NCBI GenBank assembly: GCA_027592025.1
Contig: JAQCIQ010000007.1
Location: 1-64,000, forward strand
Length of the DNA stretch: 64,000 nucleotides
Direction: 5' to 3'
From: Bacteroidota bacterium
GTDB lineage: Bacteria > Bacteroidota > Bacteroidia > Flavobacteriales > Flavobacteriaceae
Below, in pieces: positions 26,450-35,487 of this stretch (position 1 is the first letter of the stretch; every line of letters starts with the position of its first letter). A program made the translations under genes and the position numbers. Under the pieces are notes generated by a model. That model did not search any database. It was not told where the DNA came from and saw only the letters and a program-made list of their open reading frames with translations.

Positions 26450-27481
26450 TTAAGCGATTTCTCCTGCGATCGATTCTTCAAACCTCAGCTTGAGATGTTT
26501 GTAATCACCTGGATCATTGGCCAGCAAAAACATTAATTTTGTCAATGCAGCTTCAGTGGTGATGTCTTTGCCCGAAATAATCCCAATCCGCTTAAGCTCA
26601 ATACTGGTCCCATAAACTCCCATAGAAACTTCACCTCCAGAACATTGCGTAACATTTACGATTGGAAATCCTTGGTTTACCATGCCTTCTAACAAATCTA
26701 TAAACCACTTAGAGGTGGTCGTGTTTCCAGATCCGAAAGACTCTAGAACTACTCCCTTAAGGTTAGATTTCAACAAAACAGCCTCAACAAAATCTTTAGT
26801 AATTCCTGGGAACAATTTCAGAATTCCAACGGAACACTCCATCGATTTGTAACTTGTAAACGGCAATTGACCCGTGTTTTTGAGTAAAATTTCGGTTTGA
26901 ACTTCCAAATGAACTCCCGAAGTAATCAAAGGAGGATAGTTTGGGGAGTCAAATGCTTCAAATTGTTCTGCACTAATTTTAGTCGTCCGGTTACCACGAT
27001 AAAGTTTGTATTCAAAATACAGACACACTTCTTTGACGCTGGGTTTGCCTTTCTCAGTAAGGGCTGCTATTTGAATTGCAGTAATTAAATTTTCTTTTGC
27101 GTCAGTTCTCAAGTCGCCAATGGGCAACTGGGAACCTGTTAGAATGACAGCCTTATCCAGATGTTGCAACATAAAACTGAGGGCAGAAGCAGTATAACTC
27201 ATGGTGTCACTGCCATGCAAAATCACAAATCCGTCATATGAATGATATTTTTGATCAATGATCTCAACTATTTCAATCCAAATCTTTGGGTGCATGTCGG
27301 ATGAATCAATCGGATTAGCAATTGCGCAATGATCGATATGGCATTGGAGCAATCTCAATTCAGGAATTTCATCCAATACCTTTTGGAAGTCAAAAGGTCT
27401 TAGACTACCACTGTTATAATCCCGGCGCATACCAATGGTTCCACCAGTATAAATGAGCAATATTTTTGGAGCTTTTATCAC
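26450..27481 (-). CDS. ansA: Type I (cytoplasmic) L-asparaginase
   Basis: A 343-residue asparaginase without signal peptide. The first catalytic motif YTGGTIGM and the second LHGSDTMSYTASAL carry the two nucleophilic threonine regions, followed by TGSQLPIGDLRTDAKENL. The C-terminal domain has VLESFGSGNT and QCSGGEVSMGVY. It hydrolyses asparagine to aspartate and ammonia. The start codon overlaps the TatD stop by 4 nt, so both are read together. It could also use asparagine released by the glycosylasparaginase (6402-7364), which is inference. Confidence 0.92.
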   Translation of the reverse strand: MIKAPKILLIYTGGTIGMRRDYNSGSLRPFDFQKVLDEIPELRLLQCHIDHCAIANPIDSSDMHPKIWIEIVEIIDQKYHSYDGFVILHGSDTMSYTASALSFMLQHLDKAVILTGSQLPIGDLRTDAKENLITAIQIAALTEKGKPSVKEVCLYFEYKLYRGNRTTKISAEQFEAFDSPNYPPLITSGVHLEVQTEILLKNTGQLPFTSYKSMECSVGILKLFPGITKDFVEAVLLKSNLKGVVLESFGSGNTTTSKWFIDLLEGMVNQGFPIVNVTQCSGGEVSMGVYGTSIELKRIGIISGKDITTEAALTKLMFLLANDPGDYKHLKLRFEESIAGEIA

Positions 27482-28248
27482 CAGCAGTTAAAAATAAAGG
27501 AGGCGTTTTCAGTTGTCACTTCGATAATTTGTTTTCTCGGCAGCTTATAAATCAAGGCCAATTTATCAATTACTTCGGATATAAAGGCACTTTCATTCCG
27601 TTTTCCTCGATAAGGAACTGGCGCCAAGTAGGGTGAATCTGTTTCTAGGACGATATGTTTTAAAGGAATATCGTGCAAAAATTGATCTATACCTCCATTC
27701 TTAAAAGTTACCACACCGCCTATACCCAGTTTCATGTTAAAAGAAATGGCCCTCTTCGCTTGCTGCAAATTCCCAGTGAAACAATGAAAGATGCCTCTTA
27801 ATCTAGGATTGTTTTCTTGCTCCAAAATCTCAAATATTTCATCGAAGGCATCCCTGCAGTGTATTACAATGGGAAGGTCATGGTATTGGGCTAACCTAAT
27901 CTGCTCGACGAAGGCCTGTTGCTGTAGGCCAAGTGTCCTTTTGTCCCAGAACAAATCAATCCCTATTTCTCCAATGGCTACGAAAGACTTTTTGGAAAGC
28001 ATGTCTCGGACATGCGATAATTCTGAATCAACAGTTTCCTTTTTAACGTGGGTGGGATGAAGTCCAATCATCAAACGAATATTTTCTGGATATTTTTCCT
28101 CCAAAGCAATCATGGCTGCTGTGTAGGTCGAGTCAATAGAAGGCAAGAAATGTCTGTTAATGCCGAGCTCGAACCCGCGAGAAATGACCTCGTCCCTATC
28201 TTGATCAAACTCTTCGACGTACAAATGAGTATGCGTATCTGTGATCAT
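27478..28248 (-). CDS. TatD-family metal-dependent hydrolase
   Basis: A 256-residue TIM-barrel DNase-like protein. Metal ligands are seen in TDTHTHLY at the N terminus, GEIGIDLFWDK in the middle, IVIHCRDA, HCFTG, and ETDSPYLAP near the end. TatD proteins have 3'-5' exonuclease or D-aminoacyl-tRNA-hydrolase-like activities; the role here is not determined by sequence. Family length is standard. It is 33 nt downstream of sucB and overlaps ansA, so sucA-sucB-tatD-ansA may form one transcript. Confidence 0.92.
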   Translation of the reverse strand: MITDTHTHLYVEEFDQDRDEVISRGFELGINRHFLPSIDSTYTAAMIALEEKYPENIRLMIGLHPTHVKKETVDSELSHVRDMLSKKSFVAIGEIGIDLFWDKRTLGLQQQAFVEQIRLAQYHDLPIVIHCRDAFDEIFEILEQENNPRLRGIFHCFTGNLQQAKRAISFNMKLGIGGVVTFKNGGIDQFLHDIPLKHIVLETDSPYLAPVPYRGKRNESAFISEVIDKLALIYKLPRKQIIEVTTENASFIFNCW

Positions 28249-28281
28249 AATGGTTGGTTTAATCCAAGGGATTGAATACCA

Positions 28282-29493
28282 TTACAGCTCTAAGGCCTTT
28301 TTAATATCGTTATCCATTAAAAACTCTTCTGGATTTTCGATAGCCTCTTTGACTGCTACTAGGAAGCCAACACTTTCGCGTCCGTCAATAATGCGGTGAT
28401 CGTATGACAACGCTAAGTACATGACAGGTCGAATTTCAACTTTTCCATTGATAGCAACTGGACGCTCAACAATGTTGTGCATACCAAGGATACCGCTTTG
28501 AGGTGGATTAATAATAGGGGTCGAAAGCATGCTTCCAAATACCCCTCCGTTAGAAATGGTAAAGGTGCCACCAGTCATCTCATCGACAGTAATCTGTCCA
28601 TCTCTGGCTCTAATCGCCAATCGCTTGACCTCTTCTTCAACTCCTTTAAAAGACAACTTCTCTGCATGTCTGATGACGGGAACCATTAATCCTTTTGGGC
28701 CAGAAACTGCAATGCTGATGTCTTGAAAATTGTAAGTAATCATTTCTTGGCCATCAATCATTGAGTTAACCGCAGGAAACATCTTTAAAGCTCTTACTGT
28801 TGCCAAGGTAAAGAAGCTCATAAATCCGAGACCTACATCGTGCTTCTTGGTGAATTCTTCCTTGAATTTTTTGCGAATGTCAAAAATTGCCGACATGTCA
28901 ACCTCGTTAAAAGTTGTCAGCATGGCGGTCTCATTCTTTGCTTGGACTAATCGCTCTGCTACCTTTCTTCGTAACATGGACAATTTTGTTCTGCTCGAAT
29001 CTCTATCTCCTAAGGCCGAATTTGAGCCCATAGAGGGAACCGCGTTCAATGCGTCTTCTTTAGTTACACGACCGTCGCGGCCCGTGCCATCGACGCTAGC
29101 CGAATCAATGCCTTTTTCCGACAAGATTTTTTTTGCTGCTGGGCTGGCCGCTCCTGTTGCATAGGTGGTCGCCACGGGAGCAGTTGGGGTAGCAATTGGG
29201 GCAGCAGTTTGTGACTGCACAACGGCAATGGCATTGGTCATTCCTTCCGGCTTCTCGGCGCTTGTATCAATCAAACAAACCACTTGGCCCACCGCCACAG
29301 CTTCACCTTCCTCCGCTTTAAGGGTGATAATTCCACTAACCTCAGCAGGGAGTTCCAAGGTCGCCTTGTCTGAGTCCACCTCAGCAATGGCCTGATCCTT
29401 TTCGACATAGTCTCCGTTGGCCACCAGCCAAGTTGCAATTTCAACCTCTGTTATCGATTCGCCTGGTGAAGGCACTTTCATTTCTACTATCAT
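28282..29493 (-). CDS. sucB: Dihydrolipoyllysine succinyltransferase, E2 of 2-oxoglutarate dehydrogenase
   Basis: A 403-residue E2 that transfers the succinyl group to CoA in the TCA cycle. Residues 1-~78 form one lipoyl domain with the lipoylated lysine in [12 protein letters not shown]. An Ala/Pro/Thr-rich linker follows, then the E1/E3-binding domain ([30 protein letters not shown]). From ~170 comes the catalytic domain, ending [17 protein letters not shown] with the active-site His and Asp. It starts 24 nt after sucA. E3 (lpd) is not in the window. Confidence 0.96.
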   Translation of the reverse strand: MIVEMKVPSPGESITEVEIATWLVANGDYVEKDQAIAEVDSDKATLELPAEVSGIITLKAEEGEAVAVGQVVCLIDTSAEKPEGMTNAIAVVQSQTAAPIATPTAPVATTYATGAASPAAKKILSEKGIDSASVDGTGRDGRVTKEDALNAVPSMGSNSALGDRDSSRTKLSMLRRKVAERLVQAKNETAMLTTFNEVDMSAIFDIRKKFKEEFTKKHDVGLGFMSFFTLATVRALKMFPAVNSMIDGQEMITYNFQDISIAVSGPKGLMVPVIRHAEKLSFKGVEEEVKRLAIRARDGQITVDEMTGGTFTISNGGVFGSMLSTPIINPPQSGILGMHNIVERPVAINGKVEIRPVMYLALSYDHRIIDGRESVGFLVAVKEAIENPEEFLMDNDIKKALEL

Positions 29494-29517
29494 GAAATTG
29501 ATATTAAATTTTCAAAA

Positions 29518-32280
29518 TTATGAGTTTCGTTGATTATCCTTTGACGCATCGAAAACGAAATCTATGACTTCCCTGTGTCGACGTTGATATCTCACACTAC
29601 TTCCTGCTGCTGGAGCGCCATATGGTCTTCGTGATGCTATTCTGAAGGACCTGACTGGGTCAAAATTCATCAATAAATAGCCAAAAGCCCCCATATTTCT
29701 AGGTTCTTCCTGAGCCCAAACAAAATCTTTGACATGAGCGTATTTATTCAAAACCGCCGTCAATTGTACTTTAGGTAATGGGAACAATTGCTCCAATCTA
29801 ACCAAAGCCACATCCATTCTCCCCAGTTTACTCCTCTCTTCTAACAAATCGTAATAGAATTTGCCTGTCACAAATACTACTGTTTTGACTTGTTGAGCAT
29901 CTACTTGAGCATCATCAATAAGCTCATGAAATTGGCCATTTGCAAATTCGTCAACGGACGAAACTACCAGAGGATGTCTTAAAAGACTCTTAGGTGTGAA
30001 CACAATCAAAGGTTTGCGGTAATTGGATTTCATTTGTCGACGCAACAAGTGGAATAGATTAGCAGGAGTGGTACAATCAGCAACAAACATATTGTCTTTG
30101 GCGCACAATTGTAAAAAACGTTCCATTCGGGCCGAGGAGTGCTCTGCCCCCTGCCCTTCATAGCCGTGAGGCAACAAAACAACCAAGCCATTTTGCAATT
30201 TCCACTTATCTTCAGCTGAAGAAACATACTGGTCGAACATGATTTGAGCGCCATTGACAAAATCGCCAAATTGAGCTTCCCAAATGGTCAGTGTGTTTGG
30301 ACTGGCCATGGCATAACCATAGTCAAATCCAACCACGCCATATTCCGAAAGGAGGGAATTATAAATTTGAAATGCATCCTTTTCTTTGCCGATTTTCTCC
30401 AACAAAATCACTTCCTCCTCACTGTCTTCAACCTTTACAACCGCATGTCGATGAGAAAACGTCCCTCTCTCGACATCCTGACCTGAAATTCTCACTTGAA
30501 ATCCTTCATCGAGCAAACTGGCATAAGCCAAGTGCTCTCCCATTGACCAATCTAATTGATTGTTGTCAAACATATCCTGTCGTGATTCAACGAGTCTCTG
30601 GATTTTTTTAATAAATTTTTTGTCCGTGGGAAGATTTGACAGAACTAATGTCAACTCCTTTAATCTAGACTTAGGAAAAGAAGTGTCAACGGTCTTTAAC
30701 ATCTCCTCCTCGGTTACTCGTGTTAATCCAGACCATTCATCCTCCATAAATGGTGTGATAATGGTCTTCTCAATTTTTCTTGAATCTTCTAGGGCCTCTT
30801 CCAAAAAGTGTCTGTAATGCTGCTGCATTTCCTCAATTTCAGCGCTTTGAATTGAACCCTCAGCAAGCAGTTTTTGGGAATATATTTCTAATGGATTCTT
30901 GTGATTTGCAATGGCCTTGTAAAGTATGGGCTGGGTAAATTTAGGCTCATCTCCTTCGTTGTGACCATACTTTCTGTAGCCCAATAGATCGATAAAAACA
31001 TCCCTTTTAAAAGCCATTCTAAAGTCTAAAGCAAATATCATCGCATGAACCACGGCCTCTACATCATCTGCATTGACATGCAGAACGGGCGACAAAGTTA
31101 CTTTTCCGACATCCGTACAATAGGTGCTTGAACGACCATCCTTATAATTGGTTGTAAATCCTATCTGATTGTTGACCACAATGTGGATCGTTCCACCAGT
31201 TTTGTAGCCGTCCAACTGAGCCATTTGTACCACTTCATAAACCACTCCTTGCCCAGCAATGGCAGCATCGCCGTGAACCAGAATAGGCAAAACTGTATCA
31301 AGGCCCTTTGACCTGTTATGGTCAATTTTAGCCCTAGTAATCCCTTCGACTACTGGTCCAACAGTTTCCAAATGAGAAGGGTTAGGCGCTATATTCAAAT
31401 GTATTTTCTTACCACCGTCGGTCTCTCTGTAACTGGTCCAGCCCAGGTGATACTTAACGTCTCCGTCAAACACCTCTTGTTCGTAGTCTTTACCGTCAAA
31501 TTCGCTAAAAATATCTCGAGGTGATTTGCCAAAAATATTAGTCAAGACGTTCAATCTGCCTCGGTGAGCCATTCCCATCACAAATTCCTTGATGCCGTAA
31601 TTGGCAGCATTTTCAATCAAGGCATCAAGTGCTGGAATCAAAGATTCGCCCCCTTCGAGGGAAAACCGCTTTTGACCAACATATTTGGTATGTAAAAACT
31701 GCTCAAAAGAAACAGCCTCAGACAATTTTCTTAATATATTTTTTTTGGTCGATATCGAAAATTTTGGATGATTGTCGTTGACATTCAATCTGTTCTGAAT
31801 CCATTCCACCTCTTCGGGTTTTCGGATATACATGTATTCAACTCCGATGGCATCACAATAAATGGATTCTAAATGCTTAATTATATTGACCAAACTGGAC
31901 TTGCCAATGCCTAGGATGGACCCTGCGTCAAAGTCAAGAGACAAGTCGCTTTCATTCAAGCCAAACTGGCCAATAGAAAGATCGGGGGTGTAAGTTCTGC
32001 GTTGTCGAACCGGATTGGTTTTGGTAAATAAATGACCTCTGGTGCGATAAGCGTTGATGAGTTTAACCACTTGAAACTCCTTTTGAACCTTCTCTGGTAT
32101 TTGCATTGAAACCCCCTCGATGAGCTGGTTTTCTAGACCGTATTGCTCGGTGCCGAAATCATATCCTTGGAAAAAAGCTCTCCAACTGGGCTCTATTGAA
32201 TCAGGGTTGGTAAGGTATTGGTCATATAGCTCAGCGAAATAGGCAGTGTGCGCCGCGTTTAAAAAAGAGTATTTGTCCAT
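29518..32280 (-). CDS. sucA: 2-oxoglutarate dehydrogenase E1 component
   Basis: A thiamine-diphosphate-dependent decarboxylase of about 920 residues, first component of the 2-oxoglutarate dehydrogenase complex. The N terminus has YSFLNAAHTAYFAELYDQYL and EPSWRAFFQG; then MAHRGRLNVL, HLGWTSY, LVHGDAAIAGQGVVYE and NNQIGFTT form the ThDP site; LLPHGYEGQGAEHSSAR and QEEPRNMGA lie in the C-terminal half. I place the start at the ATG at 32280 (MDKYSF), the family's usual N terminus. The in-frame ATG at 32313 would lie at or before the likely transcription start, since a -7 box is at 32315-32322. Confidence 0.96.
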   Translation of the reverse strand: MDKYSFLNAAHTAYFAELYDQYLTNPDSIEPSWRAFFQGYDFGTEQYGLENQLIEGVSMQIPEKVQKEFQVVKLINAYRTRGHLFTKTNPVRQRRTYTPDLSIGQFGLNESDLSLDFDAGSILGIGKSSLVNIIKHLESIYCDAIGVEYMYIRKPEEVEWIQNRLNVNDNHPKFSISTKKNILRKLSEAVSFEQFLHTKYVGQKRFSLEGGESLIPALDALIENAANYGIKEFVMGMAHRGRLNVLTNIFGKSPRDIFSEFDGKDYEQEVFDGDVKYHLGWTSYRETDGGKKIHLNIAPNPSHLETVGPVVEGITRAKIDHNRSKGLDTVLPILVHGDAAIAGQGVVYEVVQMAQLDGYKTGGTIHIVVNNQIGFTTNYKDGRSSTYCTDVGKVTLSPVLHVNADDVEAVVHAMIFALDFRMAFKRDVFIDLLGYRKYGHNEGDEPKFTQPILYKAIANHKNPLEIYSQKLLAEGSIQSAEIEEMQQHYRHFLEEALEDSRKIEKTIITPFMEDEWSGLTRVTEEEMLKTVDTSFPKSRLKELTLVLSNLPTDKKFIKKIQRLVESRQDMFDNNQLDWSMGEHLAYASLLDEGFQVRISGQDVERGTFSHRHAVVKVEDSEEEVILLEKIGKEKDAFQIYNSLLSEYGVVGFDYGYAMASPNTLTIWEAQFGDFVNGAQIMFDQYVSSAEDKWKLQNGLVVLLPHGYEGQGAEHSSARMERFLQLCAKDNMFVADCTTPANLFHLLRRQMKSNYRKPLIVFTPKSLLRHPLVVSSVDEFANGQFHELIDDAQVDAQQVKTVVFVTGKFYYDLLEERSKLGRMDVALVRLEQLFPLPKVQLTAVLNKYAHVKDFVWAQEEPRNMGAFGYLLMNFDPVRSFRIASRRPYGAPAAGSSVRYQRRHREVIDFVFDASKDNQRNS

Positions 32281-32313
32281 TGGTGATACTATCGCATGTA
32301 GCTCATTTGTCAC

Positions 32314-32332
32314 ACAAAAGTAAAACTTTTGT
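32314..32332 (-). promoter_or_regulatory. sucA promoter -7 box embedded in a palindrome
   Basis: ACAAAAGT-AAA-ACTTTTGT is a perfect inverted repeat (8-bp arms). Its minus-strand copy includes TACTTTTG (32322-32315), an exact TAnnTTTG -7 box, 34 nt upstream of the chosen sucA start. A dimeric regulator binding here would cover the promoter. No TTG lies at exactly 19 nt. Confidence 0.45.
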
Positions 32333-32423
32333 CAATCAATTCGGGCAATTTAATAGCTTTTCTGAGAAATAATTGACCCTGCAATTTTGAAGGTTGAAAT
32401 CCGCCCGTCGACCGAACTCTAAC

Positions 32424-33398
32424 CTAGCTGACTCTTGTCATCAACCAAACGGCAAATTGACGAAACTGCTCCTTACTTGCTGCCGTCAAAGAAGTACTTT
32501 CTAAGGCATTTAAGGCGTTTTGTGTGTGTTCGTCAATTCTCAATTTTAAAACCTCATCAGCCTTACTTTGGAGAAAGAAGGATTTGACCTGTTCAACTTT
32601 AATTTCTGTAGACACCTGAACCTCGTTGAACAATTTTTGTAAAGATTTCGACGCTTCAGCGTCAAGAAGCTCTATGGCTTTTAGATAAAGAAATGTTTTT
32701 TTGTTCTCAATGATATCCCCTCCAACTTGCTTTCCAAATGTTTTTGGATCTCCAAATGCGTCCAAATAATCGTCCTGAAGCTGAAATGCCATGCCAAGCT
32801 CAACTCCATAGGAGTATATGCTATTTTGATCACTGTCAGAAGCGCGCGCTACTATTGCTCCCATCTGAAGCGCTGCCGCAACCAAAACCGCTGTTTTTTG
32901 CCGGATCATCGTCATATATTCCGACTCCGATACCGACATTTGAGTTTCAAAATTGACATCCAACTGTTGGCCTTCGCAAACTTCTAAAGCAACTTGATTG
33001 AGCACCTTCATCAACTGAAAATAACGGTCATCTTCATATTGTTCCAATTGCCGATAGGCCAATATCATCATGGCATCGCCAGATAGAATTCCTGTGTTGA
33101 TATCCCATTTTTCGTGAACGGTAGCCAAACCGCGTCGAATTGGAGCATCATCCATGATGTCGTCATGAATCAAAGTAAAATTGTGGAAAATTTCTACCGC
33201 CAAGGCAGCTTTCATGGCCTCATTTGCTTGAGCCCCAAAGGCATCGGCAGCCATTAGTGTCAACAGAGGCCTGAGCCTCTTGCCTCCTAAATCGAGAATG
33301 TAATTGATGGGTTGATACAACTCGACTGGTTGCCTTTGAACTTGGCTAGTCGCTAAAGCCGAGTTAAATTTTTCACTGTAATGGCTAAGAAAATCCAT
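32424..33398 (-). CDS. Polyprenyl (isoprenyl) diphosphate synthase
   Basis: A 324-residue trans-isoprenyl diphosphate synthase with both aspartate-rich motifs: DDIMD in LIHDDIMDDAPIRRG (first) and DDYLD in QLQDDYLDAFGD (second). LGGKRLRPLL is the substrate-binding arginine motif. It condenses isopentenyl diphosphate with allylic primers to make the side chain of menaquinone or shorter precursors; chain length cannot be read safely from the sequence. It stands 143 nt upstream of sucA on the same strand and is divergent from the tetR-efflux operon. Confidence 0.9.
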   Translation of the reverse strand: MDFLSHYSEKFNSALATSQVQRQPVELYQPINYILDLGGKRLRPLLTLMAADAFGAQANEAMKAALAVEIFHNFTLIHDDIMDDAPIRRGLATVHEKWDINTGILSGDAMMILAYRQLEQYEDDRYFQLMKVLNQVALEVCEGQQLDVNFETQMSVSESEYMTMIRQKTAVLVAAALQMGAIVARASDSDQNSIYSYGVELGMAFQLQDDYLDAFGDPKTFGKQVGGDIIENKKTFLYLKAIELLDAEASKSLQKLFNEVQVSTEIKVEQVKSFFLQSKADEVLKLRIDEHTQNALNALESTSLTAASKEQFRQFAVWLMTRVS

Positions 33399-33469
33399 GA
33401 GCGCAAGTTAAGAGAATTATAAAATGGAATGACAAGACTAAAGATGAAATGTTAAAATTTATTAAACCT

Positions 33470-33499
33470 TGGAAACTTATTTTGTTTTTAAAGTTTCCA
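33470..33499 (+). promoter_or_regulatory. Candidate TetR operator
   Basis: TGGAAACTT (33470-33478) and AAGTTTCCA (33491-33499) are a perfect 9-bp inverted repeat with a 12-nt spacer. The spacer contains the TTG (33482-33484) of the -33 element. Size, symmetry and position are what is expected of the binding site of the TetR-family regulator encoded 28 nt downstream. Confidence 0.6.
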
Positions 33500-33511
33500 T
33501 GATTACTTTCG
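33482..33511 (+). promoter_or_regulatory. Promoter of the tetR-efflux operon
   Basis: TTG (33482-33484), a 19-nt spacer and TACTTTCG (33504-33511) match the Bacteroidota promoter with one mismatch in the -7 box. The transcript would start near 33516, about 11 nt before the tetR ATG. Confidence 0.55.
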
Positions 33512-33526
33512 CACCGAAATTTTCTT

Positions 33527-34150
33527 ATGACAACAAAAGAATTAATCATATCCAAAGCCACTGAATTGTTCCTCACACTGGGATTCAAAAGCGTGACAAT
33601 GGACGATATTGCTCAGCAAATTGGTATTTCAAAAAAAACCCTCTACATCCATTTTCAAAACAAAACTACTCTGATTGAAGAGGCAACGTTCGAGCTGTTT
33701 GCTAAAATTTCCTCAGGAATAGACCAAATTTGTGACCACTCTGTCAATCCAATTGAGGAACTCTATGACGTCAAGCGATTTGTGATGAGTCACATGAAAA
33801 ACGAGCGCATGTCGCCTCAATTTCAGCTAAAAAAATATTATCCCGAAATACACGATTTGCTTTGGAAAAATCAATTTGACAAAATGTATTTGTGCATTCA
33901 AAACAGCATACGCAAAGGAATCGACACAGGGCTTTTCCGTCAAGAAATTGACCCTGACTTTACTGCTAGACTCTATTTTAATGGCATGATGGGGATTCGC
34001 GATGAACGCATTTTTCCACCCGCATCGTTCACACTTCCCTATTTGGAAAATAGTTTTTTAGAATACCATCTTAGAGCACTGGTCACAGAAAAAGGGATGT
34101 CCATATTACAAGATTTTATTTCTAATAATCACCTTCAAAATGAAAAATAA
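33527..34150 (+). CDS. TetR-family transcriptional regulator of the efflux operon
   Basis: A 207-residue regulator. The N-terminal helix-turn-helix is typical (ATELFLTLGFKSVTMDDIAQ, IGISKKTLYIHFQNKTTLIE, residues ~10-50). The C-terminal ligand-binding domain is helical and not assignable to a subfamily. It is the first gene of an operon with TolC, membrane-fusion and RND genes and overlaps tolC by 11 nt. A near-perfect inverted repeat sits over its promoter, so it probably represses itself and the pump until a toxic ligand binds. Confidence 0.88.
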   Translation: MTTKELIISKATELFLTLGFKSVTMDDIAQQIGISKKTLYIHFQNKTTLIEEATFELFAKISSGIDQICDHSVNPIEELYDVKRFVMSHMKNERMSPQFQLKKYYPEIHDLLWKNQFDKMYLCIQNSIRKGIDTGLFRQEIDPDFTARLYFNGMMGIRDERIFPPASFTLPYLENSFLEYHLRALVTEKGMSILQDFISNNHLQNEK

Positions 34151-35480
34151 GTTTCTCATTCTACTCACATGGATTTTGCCATTGGCAGTAATGGCGCAGA
34201 GCCCTTATACATTTACAATGCAGGAGGCTATTGATCATGCCCTAGCGCACAACATTAGGATTCTCAGTGCCCAAAAATCTATCCTAAGCGCAGAATTTGA
34301 GCGCCGCAAAACAATTGCTACTGGACTCCCTCAAATCAATGGTGATTTAAGCTATAATAACTGGCTCAAGCAACAAGTTTCTTTAATTCCTGCCGAGTTT
34401 TTCGGTGGAAATCCGGGAGAATTTGCGGCAGTGACTTTTGGCACGAAACAAAACGTGGGAGTCTCAGCCGAGTTGAGTCAACAACTATTTAACGGATCAT
34501 ATTTAGTTGGGCTTCAGGCATCTAAAGTCTACTTGGCCATTTCGGAAAATGCTAAAGAAAAGTTAGAAACTGAAGTAGTCAAAGCTACTACCTCGGCCTA
34601 TGCCAATAGCCTAATGGCAGACGAGAGTATTCGTATTGCTGAGAAAAATTTAGGCGATATCAATAAGAATTTGAAAGATATCGAAGGCATGTTCGCCGAA
34701 GGTATGATCGAAGAAGAAAGCGTTGAGCAATTGCGCGTTTTGAAATCTTCCGTAGAGGCCAATTATAACAATGGCAAAAGAATGCGAGATTTAGCTTACA
34801 ATATGTTAAAGTTAGTTCTTGGTCTCAAAATCGATGATCAGATTATGTTGCAAGATAATTTGGACAGTTTAGCACTTCAAAATCTAGATTTAACCCTTCT
34901 AGAACAAGGGTTTAAAATAGAAGACAACGTAGATTTTCGAATTGCCAAAAATCAAGAAGAAAGTAGCGCTCTATTGTTAAAACTAGAAAAAAGCAAGGCT
35001 TTACCTCAATTGAATGCCTTCATTAATGCGGGTTATAATGGCTTTAACAACGAGTTCAAGTTTACAGAAACCCAACAACAATGGTTCGGGTACTCTATGG
35101 CAGGTATTCGAATGTCGGCACCTATTTTTAGCAGTTTAGGAAGACAGGCATCGACCAATAAGGCTCGTATGAATTTGGACATCGCCCGAATTCAATTAGA
35201 AGAGACGCAGCAGCGTTTGTTTTTTGAGCTAGAATCTGCGAAAAGCAACTTTCAATATGCCATAGAAACCTACTACAACAATCAAGAAAGTTTGCTATTG
35301 GCCGAAAGAATTTCTTCTAAAAACAAAGTAAAGTTTCTCGAAGGCATTGCAAGCAGTTTTGATTTACTTCAGGCTCAAAAGCAGCTCTACGAAGCGCAGT
35401 ACAATTACCTCAATTCAATGACAGAAGTCATTAACAAAAAAACAGTTTTAGACACCATACTCAACAACCTTTCAAATTAA
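34140..35480 (+). CDS. TolC-family outer-membrane efflux protein
   Basis: A 446-residue exported protein with signal peptide ending near VMA-Q, followed by the usual opening YTFTMQEAIDHALAHN. Two long helical repeats (EKLETEVVKATTSAYANSL, and later ARIQLEETQQRLFFELESAK) form the periplasmic tunnel, and short strands form the barrel. It is the exit duct of the tripartite pump. The ATG lies inside the end of tetR (11-nt overlap), so translation is coupled; the membrane-fusion gene follows after 7 nt. Confidence 0.9.
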   Translation: MKNKFLILLTWILPLAVMAQSPYTFTMQEAIDHALAHNIRILSAQKSILSAEFERRKTIATGLPQINGDLSYNNWLKQQVSLIPAEFFGGNPGEFAAVTFGTKQNVGVSAELSQQLFNGSYLVGLQASKVYLAISENAKEKLETEVVKATTSAYANSLMADESIRIAEKNLGDINKNLKDIEGMFAEGMIEEESVEQLRVLKSSVEANYNNGKRMRDLAYNMLKLVLGLKIDDQIMLQDNLDSLALQNLDLTLLEQGFKIEDNVDFRIAKNQEESSALLLKLEKSKALPQLNAFINAGYNGFNNEFKFTETQQQWFGYSMAGIRMSAPIFSSLGRQASTNKARMNLDIARIQLEETQQRLFFELESAKSNFQYAIETYYNNQESLLLAERISSKNKVKFLEGIASSFDLLQAQKQLYEAQYNYLNSMTEVINKKTVLDTILNNLSN

Positions 35481-35487
35481 ATTTATC

